The notes under the pieces were generated by a model. That model ran no database searches. It was not told the DNA's origin and was given only the letters and a program-made list of their open reading frames with translations. From assembly GCA_964545715.1 (NCBI GenBank), contig CAZJHX010000011.1:54488-118487 (forward strand): a stretch of 64,000 nucleotides of DNA, given 5' to 3'. Made by a program: the position numbers and the translations under genes. Positions 24,767 through 34,832 of this stretch are shown one piece after another. Numbering within the stretch: position 1 is the stretch's first letter; every line of letters begins with the position of its first letter. The stretch comes from CAZJHX01 sp964545715. GTDB lineage: Bacteria; Myxococcota_A; UBA9042; GCA-2863065.

Positions 24767-25462
24767 CTACTTGCTGTCGGGGGTCTGAGCGCCCGCGGGG
24801 GGCGGCCGGCTGACGCGCTTGGTCTTGATCGTCCTGGTGCGCTTGACCTCGGTCGTCTCCGTGCTGAGCTTGCGGTAGGTCACGTCGGTCACGACGGCGT
24901 CCACGAAGTTGGCTTCGACCGCCTCATGCGCGAGTACCCACCAGGCGTCGCGGATCTTGTCGCGATATTTCGCCAGCGGCATGCCGATGACCTTGGCGAT
25001 CTCCTTGTGGATGCGGTCCAGGTACTTGACGTTGAACTCGATGCGCGACCGGATGGACGGATCCTCGCCCAGCGCACCGTAGCTGGCCTCGTGGAACATC
25101 ATCGTGGCGTGCTCGTAGATGTACCGCTTCTTGCAGAACACGGTGATGATCGCGCCCATCGAGTAGGCCTTGCTGGTCACGACGCAGTTGATGGGGCTGC
25201 GGATGGTTCGGATCAGGTCGATCAGGATGAAGCCCGCATCGACTGAACCGCCGAAGCTGTCGATCATCAGCCAGATCGGCTCGTGGCCTTCGGCGTCCAG
25301 GTCCAGCACGCGCTTGACCACCTTGTTGATCGACGTGCTGTTGATCGCACCGCGCAGCTGAATCAGGCGGTCCGTGAGCTCGATGGAATCGGCGCGCGCT
25401 GCCGGCGCCAGCAGTGTCACGGCCAGGGCGACGGTCAGTGCGGTGCGAAGGGGCGACGTCAT
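24767..25462 (-). CDS. Exported ClpP-family serine protease
   Basis: A 231-residue ClpP homologue that carries a Sec signal peptide (about residues 1-25, cleaved near ARA-DS). The catalytic triad is in place: Ser101 in SKAYSMGA, His124 in MMFHEA and Asp172 in IRDAWW, with spacings of 23 and 48, close to cytosolic ClpP. The oxyanion-side Gly pair is in DSFGGSVDAG. Cytosolic ClpP needs ClpX/A ATPases, which do not exist in the periplasm, so this enzyme must act on its own or have another role. The tail is Thr/Lys/Pro-rich. ATG at 25462 is chosen because the signal peptide starts there. Confidence 0.88.
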   Translation of the reverse strand: MTSPLRTALTVALAVTLLAPAARADSIELTDRLIQLRGAINSTSINKVVKRVLDLDAEGHEPIWLMIDSFGGSVDAGFILIDLIRTIRSPINCVVTSKAYSMGAIITVFCKKRYIYEHATMMFHEASYGALGEDPSIRSRIEFNVKYLDRIHKEIAKVIGMPLAKYRDKIRDAWWVLAHEAVEANFVDAVVTDVTYRKLSTETTEVKRTRTIKTKRVSRPPPAGAQTPDSK

Positions 25463-25515
25463 ATCTCGTGAACACTCCTGATACTCAAGGCCGCCCAGCA
25501 TAGCGGACGCGGAGT

Positions 25516-25544
25516 TTGACCGCCACTCGGCCCACGGCTACCAT
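25516..25544 (+). promoter_or_regulatory. Sigma-70-like promoter giving a nearly leaderless mRNA
   Basis: TTGACC (25516-25521), a 17-base spacer and TACCAT (25539-25544). Transcription would start about where the ATG at 25553 lies, and no Shine-Dalgarno is present. Confidence 0.55.
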
Positions 25545-25552
25545 GCCGACGC

Positions 25553-26659
25553 ATGCGGATCGCTCGCTCCACCGCGGTTATCGTCGCCCTCACCGTGCTG
25601 CACACGCAGGCGCTGGCGGACGAGCCGCCCAAGCCGTCTGACGCCCTTCTGGTCGTCGGGACCGGGGCGGATGTCAGCCAGGAGCTGGCGGACGACATCA
25701 CCGAGGCCATCGCGTTTTCCATCGCCAAAGACACCGGCATGAGCTTCCTGCCCAAAGAGGTCGTTACGGCCAAGCTGGATTACGAGAGTCCCGGCAAGCC
25801 CGGTACCTGCATCTTCAATAACGAGTGTCTGCGAAAGGTCCACAGGTCGCTCAAGACCCGCCATTTCATCGTCGCGCGTCTGGCCCGCGGCGGCGCCGGC
25901 TACAAGATCACGGTGGTCCGCGTGACCAACACCGCCAGCGGCGACGTGACTGCGGCCGGCGACACGCCCAATGGCCCCAGCGACGTGATCAACAAGATGC
26001 GCGCGCTGGTCACCCAGTCCTTGAAGACGCCGATCGCGACCTTTGTCCTGTCTGTCAACGAGCAGGACGCCATCGTCGAGGTGGGCGGCAAGAAAGTGGG
26101 TACCGGCTCCACAACCATCAAAGTGAAGCCGGGCACGTACCGCATTCGCGTCTCCAAGAAGGGCTTTGTGACGTTTGAGGCCAAGCTGCAGTGCACCGCA
26201 GGGCAGCAGTGCATCGTGCCGGTGAACATCATCCCGAAGCAGGCCGTCGTGAAGCCGCCGGACCCGCCGGTGAAGACGCCCGGCGCCGACAACACGCCGA
26301 AGATACTCAAGATCGCGGGCTGGTCGACAGCCGGCGTGGGTGTGGCGATGACCATCGTGGGCGTCGTCTACGGTCTGCAGGCCAGTGACGCTCAGTCAGA
26401 GCTGGACGTGGCGTGCGCCACCAGCCCGTGCTCGATCACGGCGGACCGCGCCAGCGAGCTGACCAGCCAGGGCGAGAGCGGGTCGTCGATCTTCAACGGC
26501 GTCGGCATCACCGGCATCGTGTTGACAGTGCTGGGCGCAGGTGCGGCGATTACGGGACACCTGATCAAGCCCAAGACCGCCACAAAGAGCACCATCGACG
26601 TCCAGCCCACGTGGGCGCCGGACGGTTCCTTCTTCATGCGTGCCCGGGTCCGGTTCTAG
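25553..26659 (+). CDS. Exported PEGA-domain membrane protein
   Basis: A 368-residue protein with a signal peptide (cleavage near ALADE). A region of about 150 residues resembles the exported sensor parts seen in Myxococcota (LLVVGTGADVSQELADDI). A PEGA domain follows (about 165-225: VGGKKVGTGSTTIKVKPGTY then RVSKKGF), and two C-terminal transmembrane helices (about 245-268 and 320-342) bracket a short Cys-containing loop (DVACATSPC). The end is four bases from the convergent kinase gene. The role is unknown; a link to kinase signalling is suggested only by the neighbour. Confidence 0.82.
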   Translation: MRIARSTAVIVALTVLHTQALADEPPKPSDALLVVGTGADVSQELADDITEAIAFSIAKDTGMSFLPKEVVTAKLDYESPGKPGTCIFNNECLRKVHRSLKTRHFIVARLARGGAGYKITVVRVTNTASGDVTAAGDTPNGPSDVINKMRALVTQSLKTPIATFVLSVNEQDAIVEVGGKKVGTGSTTIKVKPGTYRIRVSKKGFVTFEAKLQCTAGQQCIVPVNIIPKQAVVKPPDPPVKTPGADNTPKILKIAGWSTAGVGVAMTIVGVVYGLQASDAQSELDVACATSPCSITADRASELTSQGESGSSIFNGVGITGIVLTVLGAGAAITGHLIKPKTATKSTIDVQPTWAPDGSFFMRARVRF

Positions 26660-26663
26660 TCAC

Positions 26664-28208
<1,545 letters not shown>

Positions 28209-28289
28209 CGGGCCCAGTCTGCTTGGCGGCGGCGGTGAGGTCAATGCGCCACGCCTTTCGTTAACCGCGGTAGCCGCCTGCAACTGATG

Positions 28290-28298
28290 TGGTATAAG
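28290..28298 (+). promoter_or_regulatory. Extended -10 promoter just before the helicase start
   Basis: TG-G-TATAAG with the hexamer at 28293-28298, seven bases before ATG 28306. No good -35 is present and no Shine-Dalgarno fits in between, so the mRNA may be leaderless. Confidence 0.45.
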
Positions 28299-28305
28299 GC
28301 GCGCC

Positions 28306-29580
28306 ATGCGTTTCGACGACCTCGATCTAGCACCGGAACTGATGCGCGGCATCGAGGACGCCGGCTTTATTGATTGCACCCCCATTCAGGAGCTGGCGCT
28401 GCCGTGGACTCTGGACGGTGACGATGTCGCCGGACAGGCCCAGACGGGCACGGGCAAGACCGCCTGCTTTCTGCTGACCGCCTTCACGCGGCTGCTGGAG
28501 TCAAATCAGGCGGCGCGTCCCGGTCATGCCCGCTCGATTTGTGTGGCGCCCACGCGTGAGCTGGCGCTGCAGATCGCCGATGACGCCGAGGTGCTCGGCC
28601 GCCACACCGGCCTGCGCATCAGCACGATCTACGGCGGCGTGGGCTATGACAAGCAGCGCCGGGACCTGCGCGCCGGCATCGACGTGCTGATCGGTACGCC
28701 CGGTCGCATCATCGACTTCCTGCGTCGCCGCGAGCTGCGCCTGGACATGTGCGAGATCGCCGTGATCGACGAAGCGGACCGCATGTTCGACATGGGCTTC
28801 ATCCAGGACCTGCGCTACATCATGCGCAGCCTGCCGCCGCTGGAGAAGCGCCAGGTGCTGCTCTTCTCGGCCACGCTGAACTTCAACGTCGTGGACCTGG
28901 CCTATCGGTTCATGAACAACGCCCGTGAGATTACGATCGAGCCCGAGAAGATCGTCGTGGACGGCATCGACGCCACGCTCTTCCACGTCGGCAAGCACGA
29001 GAAGTTTGAGTTGATGCTGGGCCTGTTCGCGCTGGATAAGCCGAAGCGGGCGATTATCTTCTGCAATCGCAAGCGGACCGTCGAGCGCATCGCCCAGCGG
29101 CTGTGCGGCAACGGCATCGACGCCCGTGGGCTGATGGGCGACATGCCCCAGGCCAAGCGCCAGAAGGTCATCGACCTGTTCAAGGACGGCAAGCTGTCCG
29201 TGCTGGTGGCTACCGACGTGGCGAGCCGCGGCATCCACGTGGACGACGTCACACACGTGTTCAACTACGACGTGCCGCAGGACCCCGAGGACTACGTACA
29301 CCGCATCGGCCGCACCGGGCGCATGGGGGCCACAGGCCGCGCGTACACGCTGGCGTGCGAGGAGTATGTGCTGCAGCTGCCGGCGCTGGAGTCCTTCATC
29401 GGCCAGAAGATCGAGGTCGGCGAGCTCAACGACAACATGTTCGTGGACGATCAGTCGCCGCCACCCCCCAGGCGTGAGCGTCGAGGTCGCGGTGGTGATC
29501 GCGGCGGTCGCGGTGGTCGCTCCGGTGGATCCGGCGGTGGCGGCGAGCGACGTGGACGACGGCGGAGAGGCCGCCGATGA
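28306..29580 (+). CDS. DEAD-box RNA helicase with RGG tail
   Basis: A 424-residue ATP-dependent RNA helicase of the RhlB/RhlE/DeaD group. Motifs in order: the Q motif ending TPIQ (about 24-27), AQTGTGKT (45-52), PTRELALQ, TPGRIIDFL, VIDEADRM, SAT, and HRIGRTGR. The last 40 residues are an Arg/Gly-rich tail (GGRGGRSGGSGGGGERRGRR), typical of RNA-binding extensions. It is first in a run of five overlapping genes; its TGA shares bases with the next ATG. Confidence 0.94.
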   Translation: MRFDDLDLAPELMRGIEDAGFIDCTPIQELALPWTLDGDDVAGQAQTGTGKTACFLLTAFTRLLESNQAARPGHARSICVAPTRELALQIADDAEVLGRHTGLRISTIYGGVGYDKQRRDLRAGIDVLIGTPGRIIDFLRRRELRLDMCEIAVIDEADRMFDMGFIQDLRYIMRSLPPLEKRQVLLFSATLNFNVVDLAYRFMNNAREITIEPEKIVVDGIDATLFHVGKHEKFELMLGLFALDKPKRAIIFCNRKRTVERIAQRLCGNGIDARGLMGDMPQAKRQKVIDLFKDGKLSVLVATDVASRGIHVDDVTHVFNYDVPQDPEDYVHRIGRTGRMGATGRAYTLACEEYVLQLPALESFIGQKIEVGELNDNMFVDDQSPPPPRRERRGRGGDRGGRGGRSGGSGGGGERRGRRRRGRR

Positions 29581-30143
29581 GCTGGCGCACCCTGTGCGTA
29601 TGGCTGACATGTGCGGTCTTCTCGGGGTGCGGCAGTAAGAAGCTCTTTGCCTCCTACGAGGTGCCGCCGCCCGGCGCATCCTCGCCATATGGGCTGCTGG
29701 CGCTGGACGTGGAGGCCGGCGACACCCGGCGCCCCATCCTGCAGTTTGCACAGACCGGCTACATTCCACGCCACATCCCGGTGCCGCGCGATGGCGTGGT
29801 GGTCGTGCGCATCAATCCAGGCAAGTGGAAAGTTCAGGTGACGGGCAGCCCCGGCGAGGGCGACGTCATCAAGTTTTCGGGCCCGGCGAAGGCGTCGGGA
29901 AAGGCGCGTGGGCCGCGCTTCTGGCCAAAAGAGCCGATCGTGGTGTCCGTCGTGGCGAGCAAGCTGACCAACGGTGGGCGCCTGTGTGCGCATCAGGCGT
30001 GCAAGACAGTGTGGAGTCCGTTTGAGGCGTCGCAGTTCAAGGCCTGGGCTGACGCGCGCCGGCTGGTGACCTACGCAGGGCCTGTCGTGGAAAAGCCCAA
30101 ACCGGCGAAGCCCGAGCCCGAGCCGAGCAAGAGCGCGCCGTGA
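29577..30143 (+). CDS. Lipoprotein of the LuxE/LuxC operon, unknown function
   Basis: A 188-residue lipoprotein (lipobox FSGC). It is beta-rich, with the segment GLLALDVEAGDTRRPILQFAQ, and ends in a Lys/Pro/Glu tail. I do not recognise a family. ATGA overlaps at both ends couple it to the helicase upstream and to the aminotransferase downstream. That context suggests an envelope location for the product of the pathway, but this is only a guess. Confidence 0.75.
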   Translation: MSWRTLCVWLTCAVFSGCGSKKLFASYEVPPPGASSPYGLLALDVEAGDTRRPILQFAQTGYIPRHIPVPRDGVVVVRINPGKWKVQVTGSPGEGDVIKFSGPAKASGKARGPRFWPKEPIVVSVVASKLTNGGRLCAHQACKTVWSPFEASQFKAWADARRLVTYAGPVVEKPKPAKPEPEPSKSAP

Positions 30144-31387
30144 TTCCCGGTCCGCGTTCGCAGGCGCTCGCCGCGGCGTTGAGTCGCGTGGAGTCGCCGG
30201 GCGTCACGACGTTTGCCGATGATTGGCCGGTCTTCTGGGACCGCGCGGCAGGCGTGCAGGTCACCGATGTCGACGGCAACACCTACACGGATCTGACGGC
30301 CGCGTTCGGCGTCATGAGCGTCGGGCACGGCAACCCACGAGTGGCCGCGGCGGTGGCCGAGCAGGCCGGCAGGCTGATCCACGGCATGGGCGACGTCCAT
30401 CCGCCGGCGATCAAGGTGGCGCTGCTGCAAGCGCTTGCGGACGTGACTCCGGATGGACTGGACCGCGCCATTTTGGGCCTCAACGGCGCCGACGCGGTGG
30501 AGGCGGCGCTGAAGTGCGCTGAGCTGGTGACCGGCAAGGCGGCGGTGATCGCGTTCGAGGGCGGCTATCACGGCCTGGGCGGGGGCGCGCTGAGCGTGAC
30601 CTCCCGGGCCGATTTTCGGGAGCCGTTTGCGGGCCGGCTGGGCGGCCACACCACGTTTGTGGACTACCCGACGACCGACGCCGAGGCGAGCCGGACGCTG
30701 GAGCAGATCCGCCATGCATGTCGCGCCGGCCCACCCGCAGGCGCTGTGATCATCGAGCCGATTCAGGGCCGCGGCGGGGTCGTGATTCCCCCGCCGGGCT
30801 TCCTGTCGGCCCTGCGTGTGCTGTGCGACGACTGCGAGCTGCTGCTGATCGCCGACGAGATCTTCACCGGGCTTGGGCGCACGGGGCGGTGGTTTGCCAT
30901 GGACGACGAAGCCGTGGTGCCCGATCTGCTGTGTGTCGGCAAGGCGCTGGGCGGGGGCATGCCGCTGAGCGCGTGCGTCGGTGGCGCCTCGTCGGTCGAT
31001 CGCTGGCCGCGGGCGCTGGGCGAGGCGCTGCACACCTCCACCTTCTTGGGGCATCCGGTCAGCTGCGCGGCGGCGCTGGCCTCTCTCGCGGAGCTGCAGG
31101 AGCGTGATCTGCCCGGGCGCGCTCAGACGCTTGGGACGTGGGCGCTGGAGCTGTTGAAGGATGCGCCTGCGGAGGACGTGCGCGGTCGCGGGCTCATGAT
31201 CGGGATCGAGCTGGACACCGGCGAGCGAGCGATGGCCGTGGTCAAGGCAGCGCTGCAGGCCGGCGTGCTGTTGTTGCCGTCGGGGCCGCGCGGACAGGTG
31301 CTCAGCGTGACCCCGCCCCTGACCATCACGCGCGACGAGCTTGGCGACGCGCTGGACGTGGTGCTGCGATGCCTGAAGCAGGTGTGA
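30140..31387 (+). CDS. Class III PLP-dependent aminotransferase
   Basis: A 415-residue full-length member of the class III family (ornithine, acetylornithine and 4-aminobutyrate aminotransferases and glutamate semialdehyde mutase). Seen: DVDGNTYTDL near the start, IEPIQGRGGVVIPP, LLIADEIFTGLGRTG, and the PLP lysine near residue 267 in VGKALGGGMPLS. Members move an amino group between an amino acid and an aldehyde or keto acid. Its coupling to LuxE and LuxC homologues, which make aldehydes, suggests it may aminate that aldehyde. Start is GTG at 30140. Confidence 0.9.
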   Translation: MIPGPRSQALAAALSRVESPGVTTFADDWPVFWDRAAGVQVTDVDGNTYTDLTAAFGVMSVGHGNPRVAAAVAEQAGRLIHGMGDVHPPAIKVALLQALADVTPDGLDRAILGLNGADAVEAALKCAELVTGKAAVIAFEGGYHGLGGGALSVTSRADFREPFAGRLGGHTTFVDYPTTDAEASRTLEQIRHACRAGPPAGAVIIEPIQGRGGVVIPPPGFLSALRVLCDDCELLLIADEIFTGLGRTGRWFAMDDEAVVPDLLCVGKALGGGMPLSACVGGASSVDRWPRALGEALHTSTFLGHPVSCAAALASLAELQERDLPGRAQTLGTWALELLKDAPAEDVRGRGLMIGIELDTGERAMAVVKAALQAGVLLLPSGPRGQVLSVTPPLTITRDELGDALDVVLRCLKQV

Positions 31388-32376
31388 GCGCGCTGGACAG
31401 GCAGCTTCTGCGCCTGATCGATCAGCCCGGCGGCGTGGACGAGGCGGCCGTTCGGCTGTTTCAGTGGCAGTACGGGCGCGGCGCCGCGTATCGGGACTAC
31501 TGCGACCAGCGGGGGGATGTGCGGGTGCTTGGCTGGCGCGACGTCCCAGCCATGCCGGTGGACGCCTTCAAGCTGCTGGATCTGCGCACGTTCGAGGCGG
31601 ACAAGACGGTGGCGACCTTTCGCACGAGCGGGACGACAACCGGTGAGAGCGGCCAGCACCACTTCGACGATCTGACGCTGTACCGCGCGGCGTCCATGCG
31701 GGCGTTCGGCACCGCACTGGTCCCGGACGGCGGCCGGGTCCGGATCGTGTCCTTGATCCCCGGTGTGGACGTGGCGCCGGACTCCAGCTTGTCGCAGATG
31801 GTGACGTGGGCGCTGCAGACGTATGGTCGCGGCGACAGCGTAGTCGACCCGACGGGCGCCGCGCTTGCGAGCATCACCGGACCCGCTCTGATACTGGGTA
31901 CGGCCTTTGGCCTGGCGGACGCGTTTGAGGCCCGCCCCGGGTTGCGGCTGCCGGCCGGTGTTGGGATCATGGAGACCGGTGGCTTCAAAGGGCGCCGGCG
32001 CGAGGTCGGGCGGGCGGACCTGCACGCGCTGTACGCCCGGGCCGGCGTGCCGGTGGCCTGGGTCGTCGGTGAGTACGGCATGACCGAGCTCTCCAGCCAG
32101 TGGTACGACGGCGTGGTTGGCAGCGCGACCAGCCTGCCGCGCGCGTACATGCCGCCGCCCTGGGCGCGTACACGCATTTTGGACCCGGTCACGATGGCGG
32201 ATGTCGCCGAGGGTGACACGGGCCTTCTGCTACACTTTGACCCGATGAACCGCGGCTCGGTGCAAGCGATCCTGACAGCCGATCTCGGCGAGCGCCGCGG
32301 GGCCGGCTTCAACTACAAGGGCAGGGCGACCGGGGCGGCCGTTCGGGGTTGCTCGATGCGGGATGAGCGGTCATGA
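31369..32376 (+). CDS. LuxE-like acyl-protein synthetase
   Basis: A 335-residue homologue of the ATP-dependent acyl-protein synthetase LuxE, part of the acyl-adenylate superfamily. The AMP-binding loop TSGTTTGESG lies at about 86-95, and VGEYGMTELSSQWYD, a typical family motif, at about 234-248. LuxE activates an acid as the acyl-adenylate and hands the acyl group to LuxC. ATG 31369 lies inside the aminotransferase end (19-base overlap). No luciferase (luxA/B) or thioesterase (luxD) is near, so the product is probably not for light. Confidence 0.85.
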   Translation: MPEAGVSALDRQLLRLIDQPGGVDEAAVRLFQWQYGRGAAYRDYCDQRGDVRVLGWRDVPAMPVDAFKLLDLRTFEADKTVATFRTSGTTTGESGQHHFDDLTLYRAASMRAFGTALVPDGGRVRIVSLIPGVDVAPDSSLSQMVTWALQTYGRGDSVVDPTGAALASITGPALILGTAFGLADAFEARPGLRLPAGVGIMETGGFKGRRREVGRADLHALYARAGVPVAWVVGEYGMTELSSQWYDGVVGSATSLPRAYMPPPWARTRILDPVTMADVAEGDTGLLLHFDPMNRGSVQAILTADLGERRGAGFNYKGRATGAAVRGCSMRDERS

Positions 32377-33476
32377 GCGCCCAGGACCGAATTCACCGGC
32401 TGGCGGGCGCCATCGCGCGCTTTCGCTCCCCCGATGACGCGATGCGGCAGCGGCTGTGCGCCGAGACCGAGCACATGGCCCCCGAGACCATGGCCACCGG
32501 GCTGGACGTGTCGTTGGCCGGCTGGGACGAGACCGGCCTGACCGCGCTGTGGTCGGAGGCGCAGCCGTATCTGCAGTCTGCGGTCCGGCCCGCGCTGGCC
32601 GCCGTCGTGTTGGGAGGGGTGCTGCCGCCCTCGCACATCCAGGCGATCGGGTACCCGTTTCTTCTGGGCGCCGAGGTCATCGTCAAGCATCCAAGCAGCG
32701 ATCCCCTGTTCCCGACGCTGTTTGCCGAGGCGCTGGGCGAAGGCGTCACAGTGGTCGGCAGGCTGGGGCTCGGCGGTGTGCTCAGCCGCGCCGACGCCGT
32801 CGTGGCGGTCGGCGACGATGAGAGCGTGCGCGCCATCGGGTCGGAGCTGGCGGTGGCAACCCCCTTCCACGCGTTTGGGCATCGCACGGCCGTCACCGTT
32901 GTGACCGGCGGCCCGGTCGCACGCGCACGCCCGACCGCAGATGACATCGCGCGAGACATCGCCGTCTTCGACCAGCTGGGCTGCCTATCGCCGCGCGAGG
33001 TGCTGGTGATCGGGGAGCTGGCCGATGCGGGCATCCTCGCCCAGAACCTGGCCGATGTGCTGGCCACCCTGCCGCCACGCGCGTCGCTGGGTGTCGCCGT
33101 CGAGGGCGCGCTGAGGGCGCTGAGAGAGCAGGCGCTGGTTCTGGGGCAGACGGTGCACGGCCCCGAAGACCTGCAGTGGGGCGTCACTGTCGCGTCCGGT
33201 GGGGCCTGGTCCGGGACGCCCGGCGGCCGCCATGTCGTCGTGCGGGTGATCGACCACCTGACGTCGCTGCCTGACGTGCTGGCGCCGCTGCGCGGTCACT
33301 TGAGCGCTATCGCGGTGGCCGGCGGCGATCTCGACCCGGTGACGTGCTCGGCGCTGGTTCGTATGGGAGCGTCTCGAATCGTGCGTGTCGGCCAGCTTCA
33401 GTCGCCGCCGCCCACGTGGCCGCACGACGGCCGGCGCCCGTTGGCCGGTTTGTGTCGCTGGTACGGACGCGACTAG
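32373..33476 (+). CDS. LuxC-like acyl-CoA/acyl-protein reductase
   Basis: A 367-residue member of the acyl-CoA reductase family LuxC, which reduces an enzyme-bound acyl thioester with NADPH to an aldehyde. The nucleophilic cysteine is Cys204 in DQLGCLSPREV, in the expected position. The protein is somewhat shorter than Vibrio LuxC (about 480 residues), with reductions toward the ends. The ATGA overlap with LuxE argues for a working enzyme pair. It closes the operon. Confidence 0.85.
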   Translation: MSAQDRIHRLAGAIARFRSPDDAMRQRLCAETEHMAPETMATGLDVSLAGWDETGLTALWSEAQPYLQSAVRPALAAVVLGGVLPPSHIQAIGYPFLLGAEVIVKHPSSDPLFPTLFAEALGEGVTVVGRLGLGGVLSRADAVVAVGDDESVRAIGSELAVATPFHAFGHRTAVTVVTGGPVARARPTADDIARDIAVFDQLGCLSPREVLVIGELADAGILAQNLADVLATLPPRASLGVAVEGALRALREQALVLGQTVHGPEDLQWGVTVASGGAWSGTPGGRHVVVRVIDHLTSLPDVLAPLRGHLSAIAVAGGDLDPVTCSALVRMGASRIVRVGQLQSPPPTWPHDGRRPLAGLCRWYGRD

Positions 33477-33490
33477 TCACCTGTGTCTAG

Positions 33491-34807
33491 CTACTTCTTG
33501 TGCTTCCTTTTGAGCCACTCGAACTCGCGCACCTGCAGCTTCTTCAGCGCCTCCATGAAGCGCTTCTCCGGGTGCAGCTCGTGGGCGGTCTCGTACAGCG
33601 TCTTTGCGTCGTCATAGCGGTTTTGGAGCTCCGCGCTGCGCGCCTGCGCTGACAGCAGATCGGCGCTGAACCGTATCTGCGTCTCCTCCAGGATCGACTG
33701 GCGGTATCGTCGGCGCCCGTCGGCGTCCTTGAGGACCTCCCACGACTCGTCGACCAGCTTGAGGATTTGATCGGCGAGCTTGGCGATCTCGCCGCCCTTG
33801 CGGTGGGTTTCGCCGCCGTGGCCGTACTCGTTGCGCAAGTCGCTGTGGGCCACCGAGATCTGTTTGGACGGCGTCGTCCAGTGGGTGCCCAGTCGCTCGA
33901 AGTGGTTGACGTGCTCCATGCGCTTGAGCAGCGCCTCCAGCACCTCCTCTTCGGTCAGCTCGGTGTCGGCGCTGGTCGACGTCTCCAGCAGGTCGAGGAA
34001 GCCCATCGTGCCCAGCGTGAACACCAAACGCGCGATGCCGTTGTGGGACATGGCGCTCAGCTGCAGCACGTCTGCGAGCCGGTGGGCGCCATCCATCAGC
34101 GCCTCCATGGCGTGAAGCTGGCGCTTGGTGATCCCCAGGGAGCCCGCGGCTTTGATGATCCGCTCGGGAACCCGCAGATAGAAAGGTCGCAGCGGGGACA
34201 GCAGCCCGTCCAAATCCCCGTGATAGAAGTCCTTGAGCGCCGCGCGCAGAGACATCTGCAGCGCCGACGTCATGGAGAGATGCGTCGGGCCCGCCTTGAC
34301 GCCCTTGCCGCGCAGCACGCCGCCGCGCGCAAACGTGAACGACGCCTCTTTCATGGCCAGCGCCACCTCGAGATGACGCTGCTGTACGGCCTTGAGCGTG
34401 CGGACCATCGTGCGCGCGTCCATGAGCTGCAGTTCGAAGAGCGACCGGGCCAGGGGCGCGCCGGTGTTGTCCGAGTGTTCGGCGGCGCGAACCAGCTTGT
34501 CGCGCGGTAGGAGGCTGTCCTCGAGAATGGTCAGCGCCAGCGCCTCATCGTCGTCCTCGGTGTCGCTGCTGCTCTTGACGATGTACCCGTTGGTCAGGGA
34601 GATCGCGATCGTCTCCTGCCCGTCCCATACGCCGACGATGCCGTCTTCGTCACCGCGCGCCAGCCGCAAGAACAGCCGGAAGACCGACCCCGGCTGGTCC
34701 AGCGAGATCTCCGTGGACGACAGGATCGAGTGCCCGCAGTAGTCAGCCAGAGTGCCGCTGGCCGTCAGTGCGCCGGTGATAACCCGTGACGTGCTCTGCT
34801 CTGACAT
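33491..34807 (-). CDS. DUF4388-like and J-like domain protein without HPD
   Basis: About 438 residues. The N-terminal part (about 30-110: FRLFLRLARGDEDGIVGVWD, ISLTNGYIVKSS) resembles the DUF4388/PatA domain. Near residue 300 the segment FERLGTHWTTPSKQISVAHS, then DLRNEYGHGGE, and WEVLKDADGRRRYRQSI follow the helix pattern of a J domain, but the HPD tripeptide that stimulates DnaK is absent. A TPR-like helical pair forms the end. ATG at 34807 is preferred; GTG at 34819 is the other option. It lies 25 bases downstream of the lid-less dnaK gene, so the two proteins probably work together. Confidence 0.75.
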   Translation of the reverse strand: MSEQSTSRVITGALTASGTLADYCGHSILSSTEISLDQPGSVFRLFLRLARGDEDGIVGVWDGQETIAISLTNGYIVKSSSDTEDDDEALALTILEDSLLPRDKLVRAAEHSDNTGAPLARSLFELQLMDARTMVRTLKAVQQRHLEVALAMKEASFTFARGGVLRGKGVKAGPTHLSMTSALQMSLRAALKDFYHGDLDGLLSPLRPFYLRVPERIIKAAGSLGITKRQLHAMEALMDGAHRLADVLQLSAMSHNGIARLVFTLGTMGFLDLLETSTSADTELTEEEVLEALLKRMEHVNHFERLGTHWTTPSKQISVAHSDLRNEYGHGGETHRKGGEIAKLADQILKLVDESWEVLKDADGRRRYRQSILEETQIRFSADLLSAQARSAELQNRYDDAKTLYETAHELHPEKRFMEALKKLQVREFEWLKRKHKK

Positions 34808-34832
34808 GTGGGTCGCCACGCTCCTGCGCGTC

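Noticed and set aside
29577..33476. Bioluminescence operon
   Set aside because: Only LuxE- and LuxC-like genes are present; luxA, luxB and luxD are absent, so light production is not supported.
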